Positions 1-9,609 are shown, counted from the first letter of the stretch. The stretch is DNA of 64,000 nucleotides from Rhizobium leguminosarum bv. trifolii WSM1325 (GCA_000023185.1 CP001624.1:186001-250000); one strand, 5' to 3'. Numbers and translations: made by a program. Notes: a model not told the origin generated them from the sequence alone.

Positions 1-215
1 TCACCGCTTCGGGCAGCGGCCTCGATCCGCATATCTCGCCGGAGGCTGCCTATTTCCAGGTGGCGCGTGTTGCCAAGGCGCGAAGCCTTGATGAGGCCAA
101 GGTCAAGGCGCTGGTCGACGGCGCCGTAGAAGACCGCGAGCTCGGCATTCTCGGCGAACCCAGGGTCAATGTTCTGGCGTTGAATCAGAGCCTTGATGCT
201 TCTATGACTGAGTGA
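1..215 (+). CDS. kdpC: KdpC C-terminal end (potassium-transporting ATPase subunit C), partial
   Basis: This is the last 70 codons of a gene cut by the left edge; the reading frame starts at base 3 and stops with TGA at 213-215. The tail contains the [16 protein letters not shown] segment that is the most conserved part of KdpC, the periplasmic-side subunit that supports assembly and K+ affinity of the KdpFABC P-type ATPase. It lies 112 bases before kdpD on the same strand, which fits a kdpABC-kdpDE arrangement. KdpA and KdpB must lie outside the window. The identification is firm although only a fragment is visible. Confidence 0.93.
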   Translation, partial: TASGSGLDPHISPEAAYFQVARVAKARSLDEAKVKALVDGAVEDRELGILGEPRVNVLALNQSLDASMTE

Positions 216-327
216 CCCTGATAGGCTGGGCGCCCTTTTTCTTCCCATCGCTGCGCTAACCGGAGGGGCGAAGGATAGGAAGATATAGCGCCCGTCCTCG
301 GCAGCCATCTGCAGAAAGACCATACGC

Positions 328-3036
328 ATGCCAGACGACAGTCGCGACCAGGCCGGCAGGCCCTCGCCCGATGCGCTTCTCGAAAAAGCCCGGGCTGAAA
401 CGCGCGGCCGTCTGAAGATCTTTCTCGGAGCCGCACCCGGTGTCGGCAAGACTTACGAGATGCTCGTCTCCGGCCGTGCCAAGATCGCCGACGGTCTCGA
501 TGTCGTCATCGGCGTCGTCGAGACCCACGACCGCAAGGAGACCGAAGCGCTTATCCCCGGCTTCGAGATCATCCCTCGCGTCGAAATCAGCTACAGGGGC
601 CGGGCGCTCGAGGAAATGGACCTCGACGGCATCCTTGCCCGCCGGCCTGATCTCGTGCTGGTCGACGAACTCGCCCACACCAATGCCGAGGGCAGCCGCC
701 ATCCGAAGCGTTATCTCGACGTCAAGGAATTGCTCGATCGCGGTATCGACGTCTATACGACGCTGAACATCCAGCACGTCGAAAGCCTGAACGACGTCGT
801 CTCGCAGATCACCCGCATCCGCGTGCGCGAGACTGTGCCGGACTCGATCATCGACCTTGCCGACGACATCGAGATCATCGACCTGACGCCGGATGATCTG
901 ATCAAGCGCCTGCATGACGGCAAGGTCTACATGCCGCGCACCGCCGAGCGGGCGCTGACCAATTATTTCACGCCTGGCAACCTGACGGCGCTCAGAGAAC
1001 TTGCGCTGCGCAAGACCGCCCAGCGCGTCGACGACCAGTTGCTTTCCCATATGCAGGCCCATGCAATTTCCGGCCCATGGGCGGCGGGCGAGCGGGTGCT
1101 CGTCTCGGTCGACCACCATTCACGTTCCGCTTCGCTGGTGCGTTACGCCGCCCGCATGGCCTCGCGGCTGCGTGCGCCATGGGCCGCCGTCTATATCGAG
1201 ACCAACCGCTCGATCAATCTGACCGAAGCCGAACGCGATACCGTCGCCGCGACGCTGCGCCTCGCCGAGCAGCTCGGTGGCGAGGCGATTACCCTTCCCG
1301 GTCGCGAGGTGGCTGAAGAGCTCGTCGGCCACGCCACTGCCAACAACGTCACCCATATCGTCATCGGCGCCCCGAAGAAGCCGACATGGCGGGACTGGTG
1401 GGGCCGCTCGATCACCGACGAGCTGATCCGCAGGGCCGGCGAGATCAGCGTCCATGTCATTTCCGGCAATGAGAAGGACGGCACCACCGCGCGCGGCGTG
1501 AGGGCGGCGGCCACCCCGCCGCCATTGGATCTCGGGGCCTACCTGCTGGCGACCGGTTATGTCGCCATCGCGCTCGCCGTCGGCGTCGTGCTCGACCAGG
1601 TGCTCGACGTGCGCAACCTCGCCCTCGTCTTTCTGATGGCCGTGCTGACCTCAGCCGTCCTCCACGGCCTGCGGCCGGCCCTTTACAGTTGCATCCTCAG
1701 CGCGCTGTCCTTCAACTTCTTCTTCCTGCCGCCGCGCTACACGCTGACGATCAGCGATCCGGAAAGCGTGCTTGCGCTCTTCTTCTTCTTGGGCGTCGCC
1801 ATCATCGCCAGCAACCTGACGGCGACCGTGCAGCGCCAGGCCGCCGCCGCCCGCCAGCGGGCGCGCACGACCGAAGACCTTTATCTCTTCTCGAAAAAGC
1901 TCGCCGGCACCGGCACGCTCGATGACGTGCTCTGGGCAACCGCCTTCCAGCTTGCCTCGATGCTGAAGGTCCGCGTCGTGCTGCTGCTGCCGGAAGAGGG
2001 CAGCATCGCCGTCAAGGCCGGTTATCCGCCTGATGATACGCTCGATGAGGCGGATATTGCCGCCGCCCGCTGGGCCTGGGAGCACAACCACGCCGCCGGC
2101 CGCGGCGCCGATACCCTGCCCGGCGCCAAGCGCCTCTATGTGCCGCTGAGAACCGGGCGCACCGCCGTCGGCGTCATCGGCCTCGACAGCGACCGCCGCG
2201 ACGGGCCGCTGCTGACGCCGGAGCAACAGCGGCTGCTCGATGCGCTCGCCGACCAGGCGGCCCTTGCCATCGAACGTGTGCAGCTCGTCGCCGATGTCGA
2301 CCGGGCAAGACTTGGGGCCGAAGCCGATCGGTTGCGCTCGGCGTTGCTCACATCGATCTCGCACGACCTGAAGACACCGCTTGCCGCCATCCTCGGCGCC
2401 GCCGGCACGCTGCGCGACTATTTCGCCTCGATGCCGGAGGAGGATCGCAGCGATCTGCTGTCGACCGTCGTCGACGAATCCGAACGACTCAACCGCTTCA
2501 TCGCCAATCTGCTCGACATGACCAAGATCGAATCCGGCGCGATGGAACCGAACTCGGCACTGCATTATGCCGGCGATATCGTCGGCAGCGCACTTCGCCG
2601 TGCCGCAAAGATCCTCGACGGCCACAAGACAGAGATGAGTATTCCCGCCGACCTGCCGATGGTGCGCGTCGATCCCGTCCTGTTTGAGCAGGTGATCTTC
2701 AACCTGCTCGACAATGCCGCGAAATATGCGCCCGAGCAATCGGTGATCCATATCGAGGGCTGGGCCGATGCCGACAACGTCGTCGTGCAGATTTCGGACG
2801 AAGGCCCAGGCATTCCGCCGACCGATCTCACCCGCGTCTTTGACACCTTCTACCGCGTGCGCAAGGGCGATCAGGTGCGCGCCGGCACCGGGCTTGGCCT
2901 TTCCATCTGCCGCGGCTTCATCGAGGCGATGGGCGGCACGATCACCGCCGGCAACCGGACGGGCCGTCCGGGCGCCGTCTTCACCATCCGCCTGCCGAAA
3001 CCCAACGACATTCCGAAAGTGGATGAACTCCGATGA
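328..3036 (+). CDS. kdpD: KdpD osmosensitive K+ channel sensor histidine kinase
   Basis: The 902-residue protein has the full KdpD layout. An N-terminal KdpD domain carries a Walker A (GAAPGVGKTYE, about residues 33-43) and a Walker-B-like LVLVDELAHTN. A UspA-like domain spans about 250-370. Four closely spaced membrane segments lie at about 404-500, followed by a GAF-like region, a HisKA box SISHDLKTPLAAI with phospho-accepting His679, and an HATPase domain with N, G1 (DEGPGIP) and G2 (GTGLGLSI) boxes. It senses K+ limitation and phosphorylates KdpE to induce kdpFABC. The stop overlaps the kdpE start by 4 bases, so the two are translationally coupled. Length is normal for the family. Confidence 0.97.
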   Translation: MPDDSRDQAGRPSPDALLEKARAETRGRLKIFLGAAPGVGKTYEMLVSGRAKIADGLDVVIGVVETHDRKETEALIPGFEIIPRVEISYRGRALEEMDLDGILARRPDLVLVDELAHTNAEGSRHPKRYLDVKELLDRGIDVYTTLNIQHVESLNDVVSQITRIRVRETVPDSIIDLADDIEIIDLTPDDLIKRLHDGKVYMPRTAERALTNYFTPGNLTALRELALRKTAQRVDDQLLSHMQAHAISGPWAAGERVLVSVDHHSRSASLVRYAARMASRLRAPWAAVYIETNRSINLTEAERDTVAATLRLAEQLGGEAITLPGREVAEELVGHATANNVTHIVIGAPKKPTWRDWWGRSITDELIRRAGEISVHVISGNEKDGTTARGVRAAATPPPLDLGAYLLATGYVAIALAVGVVLDQVLDVRNLALVFLMAVLTSAVLHGLRPALYSCILSALSFNFFFLPPRYTLTISDPESVLALFFFLGVAIIASNLTATVQRQAAAARQRARTTEDLYLFSKKLAGTGTLDDVLWATAFQLASMLKVRVVLLLPEEGSIAVKAGYPPDDTLDEADIAAARWAWEHNHAAGRGADTLPGAKRLYVPLRTGRTAVGVIGLDSDRRDGPLLTPEQQRLLDALADQAALAIERVQLVADVDRARLGAEADRLRSALLTSISHDLKTPLAAILGAAGTLRDYFASMPEEDRSDLLSTVVDESERLNRFIANLLDMTKIESGAMEPNSALHYAGDIVGSALRRAAKILDGHKTEMSIPADLPMVRVDPVLFEQVIFNLLDNAAKYAPEQSVIHIEGWADADNVVVQISDEGPGIPPTDLTRVFDTFYRVRKGDQVRAGTGLGLSICRGFIEAMGGTITAGNRTGRPGAVFTIRLPKPNDIPKVDELR

Positions 3037-3725
3037 CCGGTTCAGCCGTCAAAATCCTCGTCGTCGACGACGAGCCTCCGATCCGCAAGCTGCTCCGCGT
3101 CGGCCTGACCGCGCAGGGCTACGAGGTGCGCGAGGCGCCGAACGCCGCCGCCGCCCGTCAGTCGGTCGCCGACGACATGCCCGACCTCATCGTGCTCGAC
3201 CTCGGCCTGCCCGACACATCAGGCCACGACCTGCTGCAGGTGTGGCGCGACGAAGGGCTTTCCATGCCGGTCGTCATTCTGTCCAGCCGCACCGACGAGG
3301 CCGGTATCGTCAAGGCGCTGGAAAGCGGCGCCGACGATTACGTCACCAAGCCCTTCGGCATCAACGAACTCGGCGCCCGCATCCGCGTGGCGCTGCGCCA
3401 CCGCCTGCAGCAACAGGGCGAAAAGGCGATCTTCCAGACCGGCGGGCTGTCGATCGATCTCGTCAAGCGCATCGTCAAGGTCGAAGGCGCGGAAATAAAG
3501 CTGTCGCCGAAGGAATACGACATCCTGCGCGTGCTCGCCCAGCATGCCGGCAAGGTGCTGACACACCAGTTTCTTCTAAAGCAGGTATGGGGGCCGGCGG
3601 CGGATGTGCAGTATCTGCGCGTCTATGTCCGGCAGCTGCGGCAAAAGGTCGAGCAGATTCCCGACCAGCCGCACTATATCACCACCGAGACCGGCGTTGG
3701 TTACCGGCTCAGGGAACCGGATTGA
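3033..3725 (+). CDS. kdpE: KdpE response regulator (OmpR family)
   Basis: The 230-residue protein has an N-terminal receiver domain (KILVVDDEPPIRK, phospho-acceptor Asp56 in IVLDLGLPDTSG, and a KPFGI loop) and a C-terminal winged-helix DNA-binding domain ending in TTETGVGYRLREPD. It is the cognate partner of KdpD and the transcriptional activator of the high-affinity K+ ATPase. The ATG lies inside the kdpD stop (ATGA overlap). No stem-loop is seen between it and the downstream ptsN, so read-through into the repeat tract and ptsN is likely. Confidence 0.97.
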   Translation: MTGSAVKILVVDDEPPIRKLLRVGLTAQGYEVREAPNAAAARQSVADDMPDLIVLDLGLPDTSGHDLLQVWRDEGLSMPVVILSSRTDEAGIVKALESGADDYVTKPFGINELGARIRVALRHRLQQQGEKAIFQTGGLSIDLVKRIVKVEGAEIKLSPKEYDILRVLAQHAGKVLTHQFLLKQVWGPAADVQYLRVYVRQLRQKVEQIPDQPHYITTETGVGYRLREPD

Positions 3726-3750
3726 ACTCCCTTCCCTCCCGCTGCCGGAA

Positions 3751-3820
3751 CACTATCGAGCCGAACAGTATCGAGCCGAACAGTATCGAGCCGAACAGTA
3801 TCGAGCCGAACAGTATCGAG
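3751..3820 (+). repeat. 15-bp tandem repeat, 4.7 copies, between kdpE and ptsN
   Basis: Units of CAGTATCGAGCCGAA run head to tail at 3751-3765 (one base differs), 3766-3780, 3781-3795 and 3796-3810, with a partial unit at 3811-3820. The array ends 6 bases before the ptsN ATG. No frame is interrupted by the repeats; in the ptsN frame they would read as repeated SIEPN. No Shine-Dalgarno sequence stands between the array and the ATG, so the array occupies the ribosome-binding region of ptsN. Confidence 0.95.
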
Positions 3821-3826
3821 AATGAC

Positions 3827-4282
3827 ATGAACCTTCCCAACATCATCCGCCCGGAACACACCTTCATCGGCGTGTCGGCGCCGACGAAATGGCGCGCGCT
3901 GCAGACCATCGCCGACAAGGCCGCCAAGGCTTTCTCCGTCGACGGCCAGACCATCCTGAAGGCGCTCGAAGCGCGTGAGAAGCTCGGCTCGACGGGGATC
4001 GGCAACGGCATCGCCATCCCGCATGCGGCAATCGACGGCATGACCAGCCCGCGCGGCCTTCTCCTCCGCTTTGCCCATCCGCTGGATTTCGAGGCGATCG
4101 ACGATATCCCGACGGATATCGCCTTCGTGCTGCTCTTCGGGGAAAACAATCGCGGCGAATATCTGAACGTGCTTTCTGCGATCGCCAGGCGGCTGCAATC
4201 GGACGGCACGCTTGTCGCCATGCGCAAGGCACGAACGGTCGACGAATACTATTCCGATTTCATCGCCGATTCACGGGTATGA
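3827..4282 (+). CDS. ptsN: EIIA-Ntr family PTS phosphocarrier (PtsN paralogue)
   Basis: The 151-residue PTS EIIA type-2 domain contains the active-site motif GNGIAIPHA with His66, the residue phosphorylated by NPr. PTS-Ntr does not transport sugar; in Proteobacteria it controls K+ homeostasis and ABC transporters, and unphosphorylated EIIA-Ntr is known in E. coli to bind KdpD and stimulate the kinase. Placement directly after kdpDE suggests this copy acts on K+ signalling. The ATG at 3827 is chosen because the protein matches EIIA-Ntr from its first residues; the frame is open further upstream through the repeats. No strong Shine-Dalgarno is present, so translation may depend on coupling or be weak. 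A second ptsN next to rpoN is expected elsewhere in a rhizobial genome. Confidence 0.88.
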   Translation: MNLPNIIRPEHTFIGVSAPTKWRALQTIADKAAKAFSVDGQTILKALEAREKLGSTGIGNGIAIPHAAIDGMTSPRGLLLRFAHPLDFEAIDDIPTDIAFVLLFGENNRGEYLNVLSAIARRLQSDGTLVAMRKARTVDEYYSDFIADSRV

Positions 4283-4301
4283 CGTCCAAATTGAATAGCG
4301 G

Positions 4302-4345
4302 GAGCATGATGTCGTCCGAAAACCGCTCACACGTTTCGGCATCAT
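4302..4345. repeat. Rhizobial-type intergenic palindromic repeat
   Basis: The stretch is an imperfect palindrome with outer arms ATGATG (4306-4311) and CATCAT (4340-4345) and inner arms CCGAAAA (4316-4322) and TTTCGG (4334-4339). From memory this resembles abundant extragenic palindromes of Rhizobium and Agrobacterium genomes. It sits in the convergent gap between ptsN and the porin and may act as a terminator-like structure for ptsN. Confidence 0.6.
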
Positions 4346-4373
4346 AAAAAAGGCGCGGCCCGAAGGCCGCGCC
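4346..4373 (-). terminator. Intrinsic terminator of the porin gene
   Basis: Read on the minus strand, a perfect 9-bp stem GGCGCGGCC / GGCCGCGCC with a 4-base loop is followed directly by six T. It lies 23 bases after the porin stop codon. This is a canonical rho-independent terminator for the minus-strand porin transcript. Confidence 0.9.
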
Positions 4374-4396
4374 CGCTCGTCTGCAATCAGACTATC

Positions 4397-5413
4397 TTAG
4401 AAATCGCGCTGGAAGCGCAGGAAGCCGAACACTTCGTCGTCGCCTTCGTCCTCATCGTGATATTGCACGCTGAGCTTCGAACGCAGGTCTTCGACGATCT
4501 GGTAGTCGATGGTGACACCGGTCGTGTAGGCGCTGCCGCCGGTGAAACCGTTGCCGTCAGCCTCGAGAGCAATGTTCTCGAAGTACTGGAAGCCCGGGGT
4601 GACCGACCACTTGTCGTTGATCTTCAAGGCATACTCTGCTGCGATCGTCCATTCGGACTCTTCGTAGTAGTAGTTGGCCCCGCTTGCCCATACGCCGGCA
4701 ATGCCGAGCGTGCCCGGGCCGATGTCGGCATAAACGATACCGCGGACAGCGACTTCGCTGGTGTCGGTGTCGTAACCGGCAAGCAGGTAAGCGCTGATGG
4801 CGCCGGCCTTGTAGGAGACCTGGCCTGCGACACCAAAGTTGTTCGGGCCGTCGCCCGGCTTGGTGGCGTAGACTTCTTCGAGTTCGTCGACCGAGATGCC
4901 GGCCGCGAAAGCGCCATTCTCGTACTGATAACGGATCGAGTTGTGGGTCGTCTCGTTGCTGGCGAGCGTATCGGTCTCGCCGCTCATGTCGTCATCCCAC
5001 CAGCTGTACAGCTTACCGGCGCGGAAACCGGCAATGTCGAGATAGCCTTCATCGAGCAATGCTTCCTGATCGGAGGCATCGTCGGCATTGTAACGCAGTG
5101 TGATGACGCCGGTGAGCGTACCGTACTCGGTGTCGTTCTTGGTCTGGAAGGTGACCTGACCACGAGTCCAGAAGTCTACGTCGGAATCGCCGGATATCTG
5201 CTGACCGAAACGCACTTCGGTACGGATATAACCGCCGATCGAAAGGCATGTTTCCGTCCCCGGAATATAAAAATAGCCGGTACCGTAGGCGTCGCAAACG
5301 CGAACATATTCCACGGGCTCGGGTTCCGCCGCCACGATGGCGTCGGCTGCGCGGGCTCCGGAGGCCGCGGCAAGGGCGGCAACGGAGGCAAAAAGGATAG
5401 TTCTGATATTCAT
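4397..5413 (-). CDS. Outer membrane porin, rhizobial Porin_2 family
   Basis: The 338-residue protein has a cleavable signal peptide (MNIRTILFASVAALAAASGARA) and the Porin_2 N-terminal signature: VCDAYGTGYFYIPGTETCL followed by IGGYIRTEVRFG. The rest is the alternating pattern of an 18-strand-type beta barrel rich in D/E/T/Y, ending with a terminal aromatic (RFQRDF), the usual C-terminal signal for BAM-mediated insertion. It forms a general diffusion pore in the outer membrane. It is monocistronic, convergent to ptsN and followed by its own terminator. It is similar to RopA/Omp porins, but which paralogue cannot be told from this sequence alone. Confidence 0.93.
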   Translation of the reverse strand: MNIRTILFASVAALAAASGARAADAIVAAEPEPVEYVRVCDAYGTGYFYIPGTETCLSIGGYIRTEVRFGQQISGDSDVDFWTRGQVTFQTKNDTEYGTLTGVITLRYNADDASDQEALLDEGYLDIAGFRAGKLYSWWDDDMSGETDTLASNETTHNSIRYQYENGAFAAGISVDELEEVYATKPGDGPNNFGVAGQVSYKAGAISAYLLAGYDTDTSEVAVRGIVYADIGPGTLGIAGVWASGANYYYEESEWTIAAEYALKINDKWSVTPGFQYFENIALEADGNGFTGGSAYTTGVTIDYQIVEDLRSKLSVQYHDEDEGDDEVFGFLRFQRDF

Positions 5414-5773
5414 TTTGAATGGCCCTAACAGGTTTGGAATGCGAGGCGCACTTCAAGGGTACCCCCGCGTAGCAGTCGGCGAATACGACCGCACGGGAGC
5501 CATATAGGAATCCGCAAGTGTCATCGCGGCAAAATCTTGGCAAAAATCTGCATCACCATGTCGTTTTCGTGGAGGAACTGTGGCCAAAAAAACACGGCCC
5601 CACGGCAGCCAGCGCCCAGCGACCAATTGGCCGCGGCCAACTTCGGCACGTCCATTTCCAAATCGCCGCTTAAATGGAATGGCATTCTAACAGCCACGCC
5701 GGAACCGGAAGAACCTTTGTTTCATTATACGACCGAGTTGATAGAGTTAAGGCAGAAAACAGGAGGGTTCCCC
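5414..5773. other. Divergent intergenic region between porin and sulfate operon
   Basis: These 360 bases separate the minus-strand porin from the plus-strand sulfate-binding protein gene. An open frame continues upstream of the sulfate-binding gene to 5537 but has no signal peptide at its start and no good ribosome site, so it is not taken as coding. AGGAGGG at 5761-5767 is a strong Shine-Dalgarno for the ATG at 5774. Promoters for both genes must lie here, but no confident -35/-10 pair was recognised. Confidence 0.6.
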
Positions 5774-6799
5774 ATGCAGACACAACGGCTCACCCGGCTC
5801 ATCGCAGCTGCGGTCATGGCAGGCAGCTTCGCGATCGGAAGCATTGCTCCGGCATTCGCAGATCAGACGCTTCTTAACGTTTCCTACGATCCGACCCGCG
5901 AATTGTATAAGGATTTCAATGCCGCCTTTGCCGCCAAGTGGCAAAAGGACAATGGTGAAACCCTGACGATCCAGGCTTCGCATGGCGGTTCCGGCGCCCA
6001 GGCCCGCTCGGTCATCGACGGTCTCGACGCCGATGTCGTGACACTTGCCCTCGAAGGCGATATCGACGCCATCGCCAAGGCGACCGGCAAGATCCCGGCC
6101 GACTGGAAGACCAAGTTCCCCAACAATTCGACGCCTTATACGTCGACGATCGTCTTCCTCGTGCGCAAGGGCAACCCGAAAGGCATCAAGGATTGGGGAG
6201 ACCTGGTCAAGGACGACGTGCAGGTGATCACCCCGAACCCGAAGACATCGGGCGGCGCGCGCTGGAACTTCCTTGCCGCATGGGCATGGGCCAAGCAGTC
6301 AAATGGCGGCGACGAAGCCAAGGCGCAGGAATACGTTGCGAAACTCCTGCAGCACGTCCCGGTTCTCGACACCGGCGCTCGCGGCGCCACGACCACCTTT
6401 GTCCAGCGCGGCCTCGGCGATGTGCTGCTCGCCTGGGAAAACGAAGCCTATCTTTCGCTCGAAGAGCTCGGTCCCGACCAGTTCGAGATCGTAACACCGA
6501 CCTTCTCCATCCGCGCCGATCCGCCGGTCGCCGTCGTCGACGGCAATGTCGACAAGAAGGGCACGCGCAAGGTCGCCGAAGCCTATCTCAACTACCTCTA
6601 TTCGGACGAAGGCCAGAAGATCGCCGCCAAGCACTACTATCGGCCGACCAAGCCGGAAGCCGCCGATCCGGCTGACATCGCCCGCTTCCCGAAGCTGACG
6701 CTGGCGACCATCGACGACTTCGGCGGCTGGAAGGACGCACAACCTAAATTCTTCGGCGACGGCGGCGTATTTGACCAAATCTACAAGCCGGCCCAATAA
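5774..6799 (+). CDS. sbp: Periplasmic sulfate-binding protein
   Basis: The protein has 341 residues and a 29-residue signal peptide ending in APAFA. The mature N-terminus [20 protein letters not shown] and the segments [18 protein letters not shown] and [12 protein letters not shown] are diagnostic of the Sbp/CysP sulfate/thiosulfate receptor family. It delivers sulfate to CysTWA. The ATG at 5774 is chosen because it follows AGGAGGG at the right spacing and begins the signal peptide. It is the first gene of a four-gene operon, 8 bases before cysT. Confidence 0.95.
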   Translation: MQTQRLTRLIAAAVMAGSFAIGSIAPAFADQTLLNVSYDPTRELYKDFNAAFAAKWQKDNGETLTIQASHGGSGAQARSVIDGLDADVVTLALEGDIDAIAKATGKIPADWKTKFPNNSTPYTSTIVFLVRKGNPKGIKDWGDLVKDDVQVITPNPKTSGGARWNFLAAWAWAKQSNGGDEAKAQEYVAKLLQHVPVLDTGARGATTTFVQRGLGDVLLAWENEAYLSLEELGPDQFEIVTPTFSIRADPPVAVVDGNVDKKGTRKVAEAYLNYLYSDEGQKIAAKHYYRPTKPEAADPADIARFPKLTLATIDDFGGWKDAQPKFFGDGGVFDQIYKPAQ

Positions 6800-6807
6800 T
6801 AGACTTC

Positions 6808-7665
6808 ATGAAAGCACATAGCCCCACGCGGTGGCGGTTCAAACGGCCGAGCGTCATTCCGGGTTTCGGAATGGCGCTCGGCTTTACCTTGACCTGGCTC
6901 ACCCTTCTGATCCTCATCCCGCTCTCGGGCCTTGCCGTCCGGTCGAGCGCGCTCGGCTGGGAGAAATTCTGGTCGATCGCGCTCGATCCGCGCACGCTGA
7001 ACGCGTTGCGCATAAGCTTCGGCAGCGCCTTCATCGCCGCGATCGTCAATGCCGTCTTCGGCATCATTCTCGCCTGGGTGCTGGTGCGTTACCGCTTCCC
7101 CGGCAAGCGCATCATCGATGCCATGGTCGACCTGCCCTTCGCGCTGCCGACCGCCGTTGCCGGCATCGCACTGACGACGCTCTATGCGCCGAACGGCTGG
7201 ATCGGCCAGTTCCTGACGCCGCTCGGCATCAAGATCGCCTTTACGCCTACCGGCATCGTCGTGGCGCTGATCTTCGTCGGCCTGCCCTTCGTGGTGCGTA
7301 CCGTGCAGCCGGTCATGGAGGAGATCGACAAGGAAGTGGAGGAGGCCGCGGCAACGCTCGGCGCCAATCGCTTCCAGACGATTTTCCGCGTGTTGCTGCC
7401 GGGGCTGGCGCCCGCCGTGCTCACCGGCTTTGCGCTGGCCTTTGCCCGCGGCGTCGGCGAATACGGCTCGGTCATCTTCATCGCCGGCAACCTGCCGTTC
7501 AAATCGGAGATCGCGCCGCTGCTGATCATCATCAAGCTCGAAGAGTATAATTATGCGGCAGCGACCGGCATTGCGGCGATCATGCTGATCATCTCGTTCG
7601 CCATGCTGCTCGTCATCAATCTCATCCAGAGCTGGAGCAGGCGGAGGTACGGCTATGGCGCTTGA
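6808..7665 (+). CDS. cysT: Sulfate ABC transporter permease CysT
   Basis: The 285-residue inner membrane permease has about six transmembrane helices. The EAA loop [20 protein letters not shown] docks on the ATPase, and the segment [21 protein letters not shown] is typical of CysT/CysU. Together with CysW it forms the sulfate channel. It starts 8 bases after sbp and its end overlaps cysW by 11 bases, which implies coupled translation. Confidence 0.95.
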   Translation: MKAHSPTRWRFKRPSVIPGFGMALGFTLTWLTLLILIPLSGLAVRSSALGWEKFWSIALDPRTLNALRISFGSAFIAAIVNAVFGIILAWVLVRYRFPGKRIIDAMVDLPFALPTAVAGIALTTLYAPNGWIGQFLTPLGIKIAFTPTGIVVALIFVGLPFVVRTVQPVMEEIDKEVEEAAATLGANRFQTIFRVLLPGLAPAVLTGFALAFARGVGEYGSVIFIAGNLPFKSEIAPLLIIIKLEEYNYAAATGIAAIMLIISFAMLLVINLIQSWSRRRYGYGA

Positions 7666-8527
7666 TGCGACCGCTCAACCAACGAAGCTGCGTTCGGTGA
7701 CCACCGAAAACAGGATCGCGCGCTTCAGCCTGATCATCCTCTCGCTCGTCTTCCTGCTGCTGATCCTGCTTCTGCCGCTCGCAGCCGTCTTCGTCGAGGC
7801 CTTCCGCAAGGGGGCCGGCCCGTTCCTCCAGGCGCTCGCGGACGCCGAGACCTTCTCGGCGATCCGCCTTACACTGATCGTTGCCGGCGTCAGCGTGCCG
7901 CTCAACCTGGTCTTCGGGGTCGCCGCCGCCTGGGCGATCGCCAAGTTCGAGTTCAAGGGCAAGGCTTTCCTGACGACGCTGATCGACCTGCCGTTCTCGG
8001 TCTCGCCCGTCATATCGGGCCTGGTCTTCGTTCTGCTATTCGGCGCCAATACCTGGCTCGGCCAGTGGTTCAGCGCTCACGACATCAAGATCCTGTTCGC
8101 CGTGCCGGGGTTGATCCTCGCCACCATGTTCGTCACCTTCCCCTTCGTCGCCCGCGAGCTGATCCCGCTGATGCAGGAACAGGGAACGGCCGACGAGGAG
8201 GCAGCGCTTTCGCTCGGCGCCAGCGGCTGGCAGACCTTCTGGCACGTGACGCTGCCGAACATTAAATGGGGACTGCTCTACGGCGTGCTTCTCTGCAACG
8301 CCCGCGCCATGGGCGAATTCGGCGCCGTCTCGGTGGTATCCGGCCACATCCGCGGCCAGACGAACACCATGCCGCTGCAGGTAGAAATTCTCTACAACGA
8401 GTATAATTTCACCGGCGCTTTTGCGGTCGCCACGCTTTTGGCCTTGCTCGCGCTCGTAACTCTTGTTTTGAAGACGCTGCTGGAAATGCGCTATAGCGCA
8501 GAAATCGCCGCCAGCCGGCGGCACTGA
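7655..8527 (+). CDS. cysW: Sulfate ABC transporter permease CysW
   Basis: The 290-residue permease with about six membrane helices is paralogous to CysT. It has an EAA loop ([21 protein letters not shown]) and the CysW-type segment [20 protein letters not shown]. It pairs with CysT in the inner membrane. It overlaps cysT by 11 bases and is followed 10 bases later by cysA. Confidence 0.95.
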   Translation: MALDATAQPTKLRSVTTENRIARFSLIILSLVFLLLILLLPLAAVFVEAFRKGAGPFLQALADAETFSAIRLTLIVAGVSVPLNLVFGVAAAWAIAKFEFKGKAFLTTLIDLPFSVSPVISGLVFVLLFGANTWLGQWFSAHDIKILFAVPGLILATMFVTFPFVARELIPLMQEQGTADEEAALSLGASGWQTFWHVTLPNIKWGLLYGVLLCNARAMGEFGAVSVVSGHIRGQTNTMPLQVEILYNEYNFTGAFAVATLLALLALVTLVLKTLLEMRYSAEIAASRRH

Positions 8528-8537
8528 AGGATTTGGA

Positions 8538-9578
8538 ATGGAAGTACGCGTTCAAAACATTCGCAAGGAATTCGATCGTTTTCCGGCGCTGCACGATGTC
8601 TCGCTCGACATCCGCTCCGGCGAGCTGATCGCACTGCTCGGTCCATCGGGCTCCGGCAAGACGACATTGCTGCGGCTGATCGCCGGCCTCGAAAGCCCGA
8701 CAGAGGGGCTGATCTTCTTCGGCGACGAGGATGCCTCGAAGAAATCAGTGCAGCAGCGCAATATCGGCTTCGTCTTCCAGCACTATGCTCTCTTCCGCTA
8801 CATGACGGTGCTCGAAAACGTCTCCTTCGGCCTGAAGGTCAGAAACAGTGCGCGGCGGCCGCCGAAGGCCGATATCCGCAGGCGGGCGCTGGAACTGCTC
8901 GACCTTGTCCAGCTTTCGGGTCTCGAAAAACGCTACCCAGCCCAGCTTTCCGGCGGCCAGCGCCAGCGTGTGGCGCTCGCCCGCGCCATGGCCGTCGAGC
9001 CGAACGTGCTGCTGCTCGACGAACCCTTCGGCGCGCTCGACGCCCAGGTGCGCAAGGACCTGCGCAAATGGCTGCGCGATATCCACGATCGCACCGGACA
9101 TACCACAGTCTTCGTCACCCACGACCAGGATGAGGCGCTGGAGCTTGCCGACCGCGTCGTCGTCATGAGCCAAGGCGCGATCGAACAAGTGGGCACGCCG
9201 GACCAGGTTTACGACAATCCCAATTCTCCCTTCGTCTTCGGCTTCATCGGCCAGTCGAACTGCCTGCAGGTCGAGATATCAGACGGCGACATTCGCTTCG
9301 AAGGTCGCTCGCTCGGCCTCAATGCCGAAGGCGAGCCGGATGGCACGGCGCAGCTCTATTTCCGCCCGCACGACGTCAGGCTTTGCGAATCAGCTGAAAA
9401 CTGTATCGCCGGCCAGCCGGTCTCCAGCCGCCGCGTGGCAGGCACCCGCCATATCGAATTGGATATCGGCAATGATCGCCCGCATATCGAGATCGAATTG
9501 CCACCGAGCGAGGCCGACAGGCTTGACCGCAACCGGGTAGCCTTCAAGCCGACCCGCTGGAAACTGTTCCGCAGCTGA
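8538..9578 (+). CDS. cysA: Sulfate/thiosulfate ABC transporter ATPase CysA
   Basis: The 346-residue ATPase has Walker A GPSGSGKTTLLR, Q-loop FVFQHYALFRYMTV, signature LSGGQRQRVALARA, Walker B VLLLDEPFGALD and switch His in FVTHDQDEALELAD. A C-terminal TOBE-type domain begins at about residue 240. QHYALFRYMTVLENV is the usual CysA variant of the sugar-type QSYALYPHM segment. It completes sbp-cysTWA. Assimilatory sulfur genes are not in the window. Confidence 0.95.
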   Translation: MEVRVQNIRKEFDRFPALHDVSLDIRSGELIALLGPSGSGKTTLLRLIAGLESPTEGLIFFGDEDASKKSVQQRNIGFVFQHYALFRYMTVLENVSFGLKVRNSARRPPKADIRRRALELLDLVQLSGLEKRYPAQLSGGQRQRVALARAMAVEPNVLLLDEPFGALDAQVRKDLRKWLRDIHDRTGHTTVFVTHDQDEALELADRVVVMSQGAIEQVGTPDQVYDNPNSPFVFGFIGQSNCLQVEISDGDIRFEGRSLGLNAEGEPDGTAQLYFRPHDVRLCESAENCIAGQPVSSRRVAGTRHIELDIGNDRPHIEIELPPSEADRLDRNRVAFKPTRWKLFRS

Positions 9579-9609
9579 TGAGGATTGGTGACGCTAACAC
9601 CTTGAATTC

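Noticed and set aside
1651..2751. 366-codon open frame on the minus strand inside kdpD
   Set aside because: Antisense shadow; Arg/Gly/His-rich with no recognisable domain.
3751..3820. CRISPR array
   Set aside because: Repeats are directly adjacent 15-mers with no spacers; this is a simple tandem repeat.
2768..3826. Upstream extension of the ptsN frame through kdpD, kdpE and the 15-bp repeats
   Set aside because: Composition is out-of-frame Arg/Pro-rich; only the part from 3827 resembles EIIA-Ntr.
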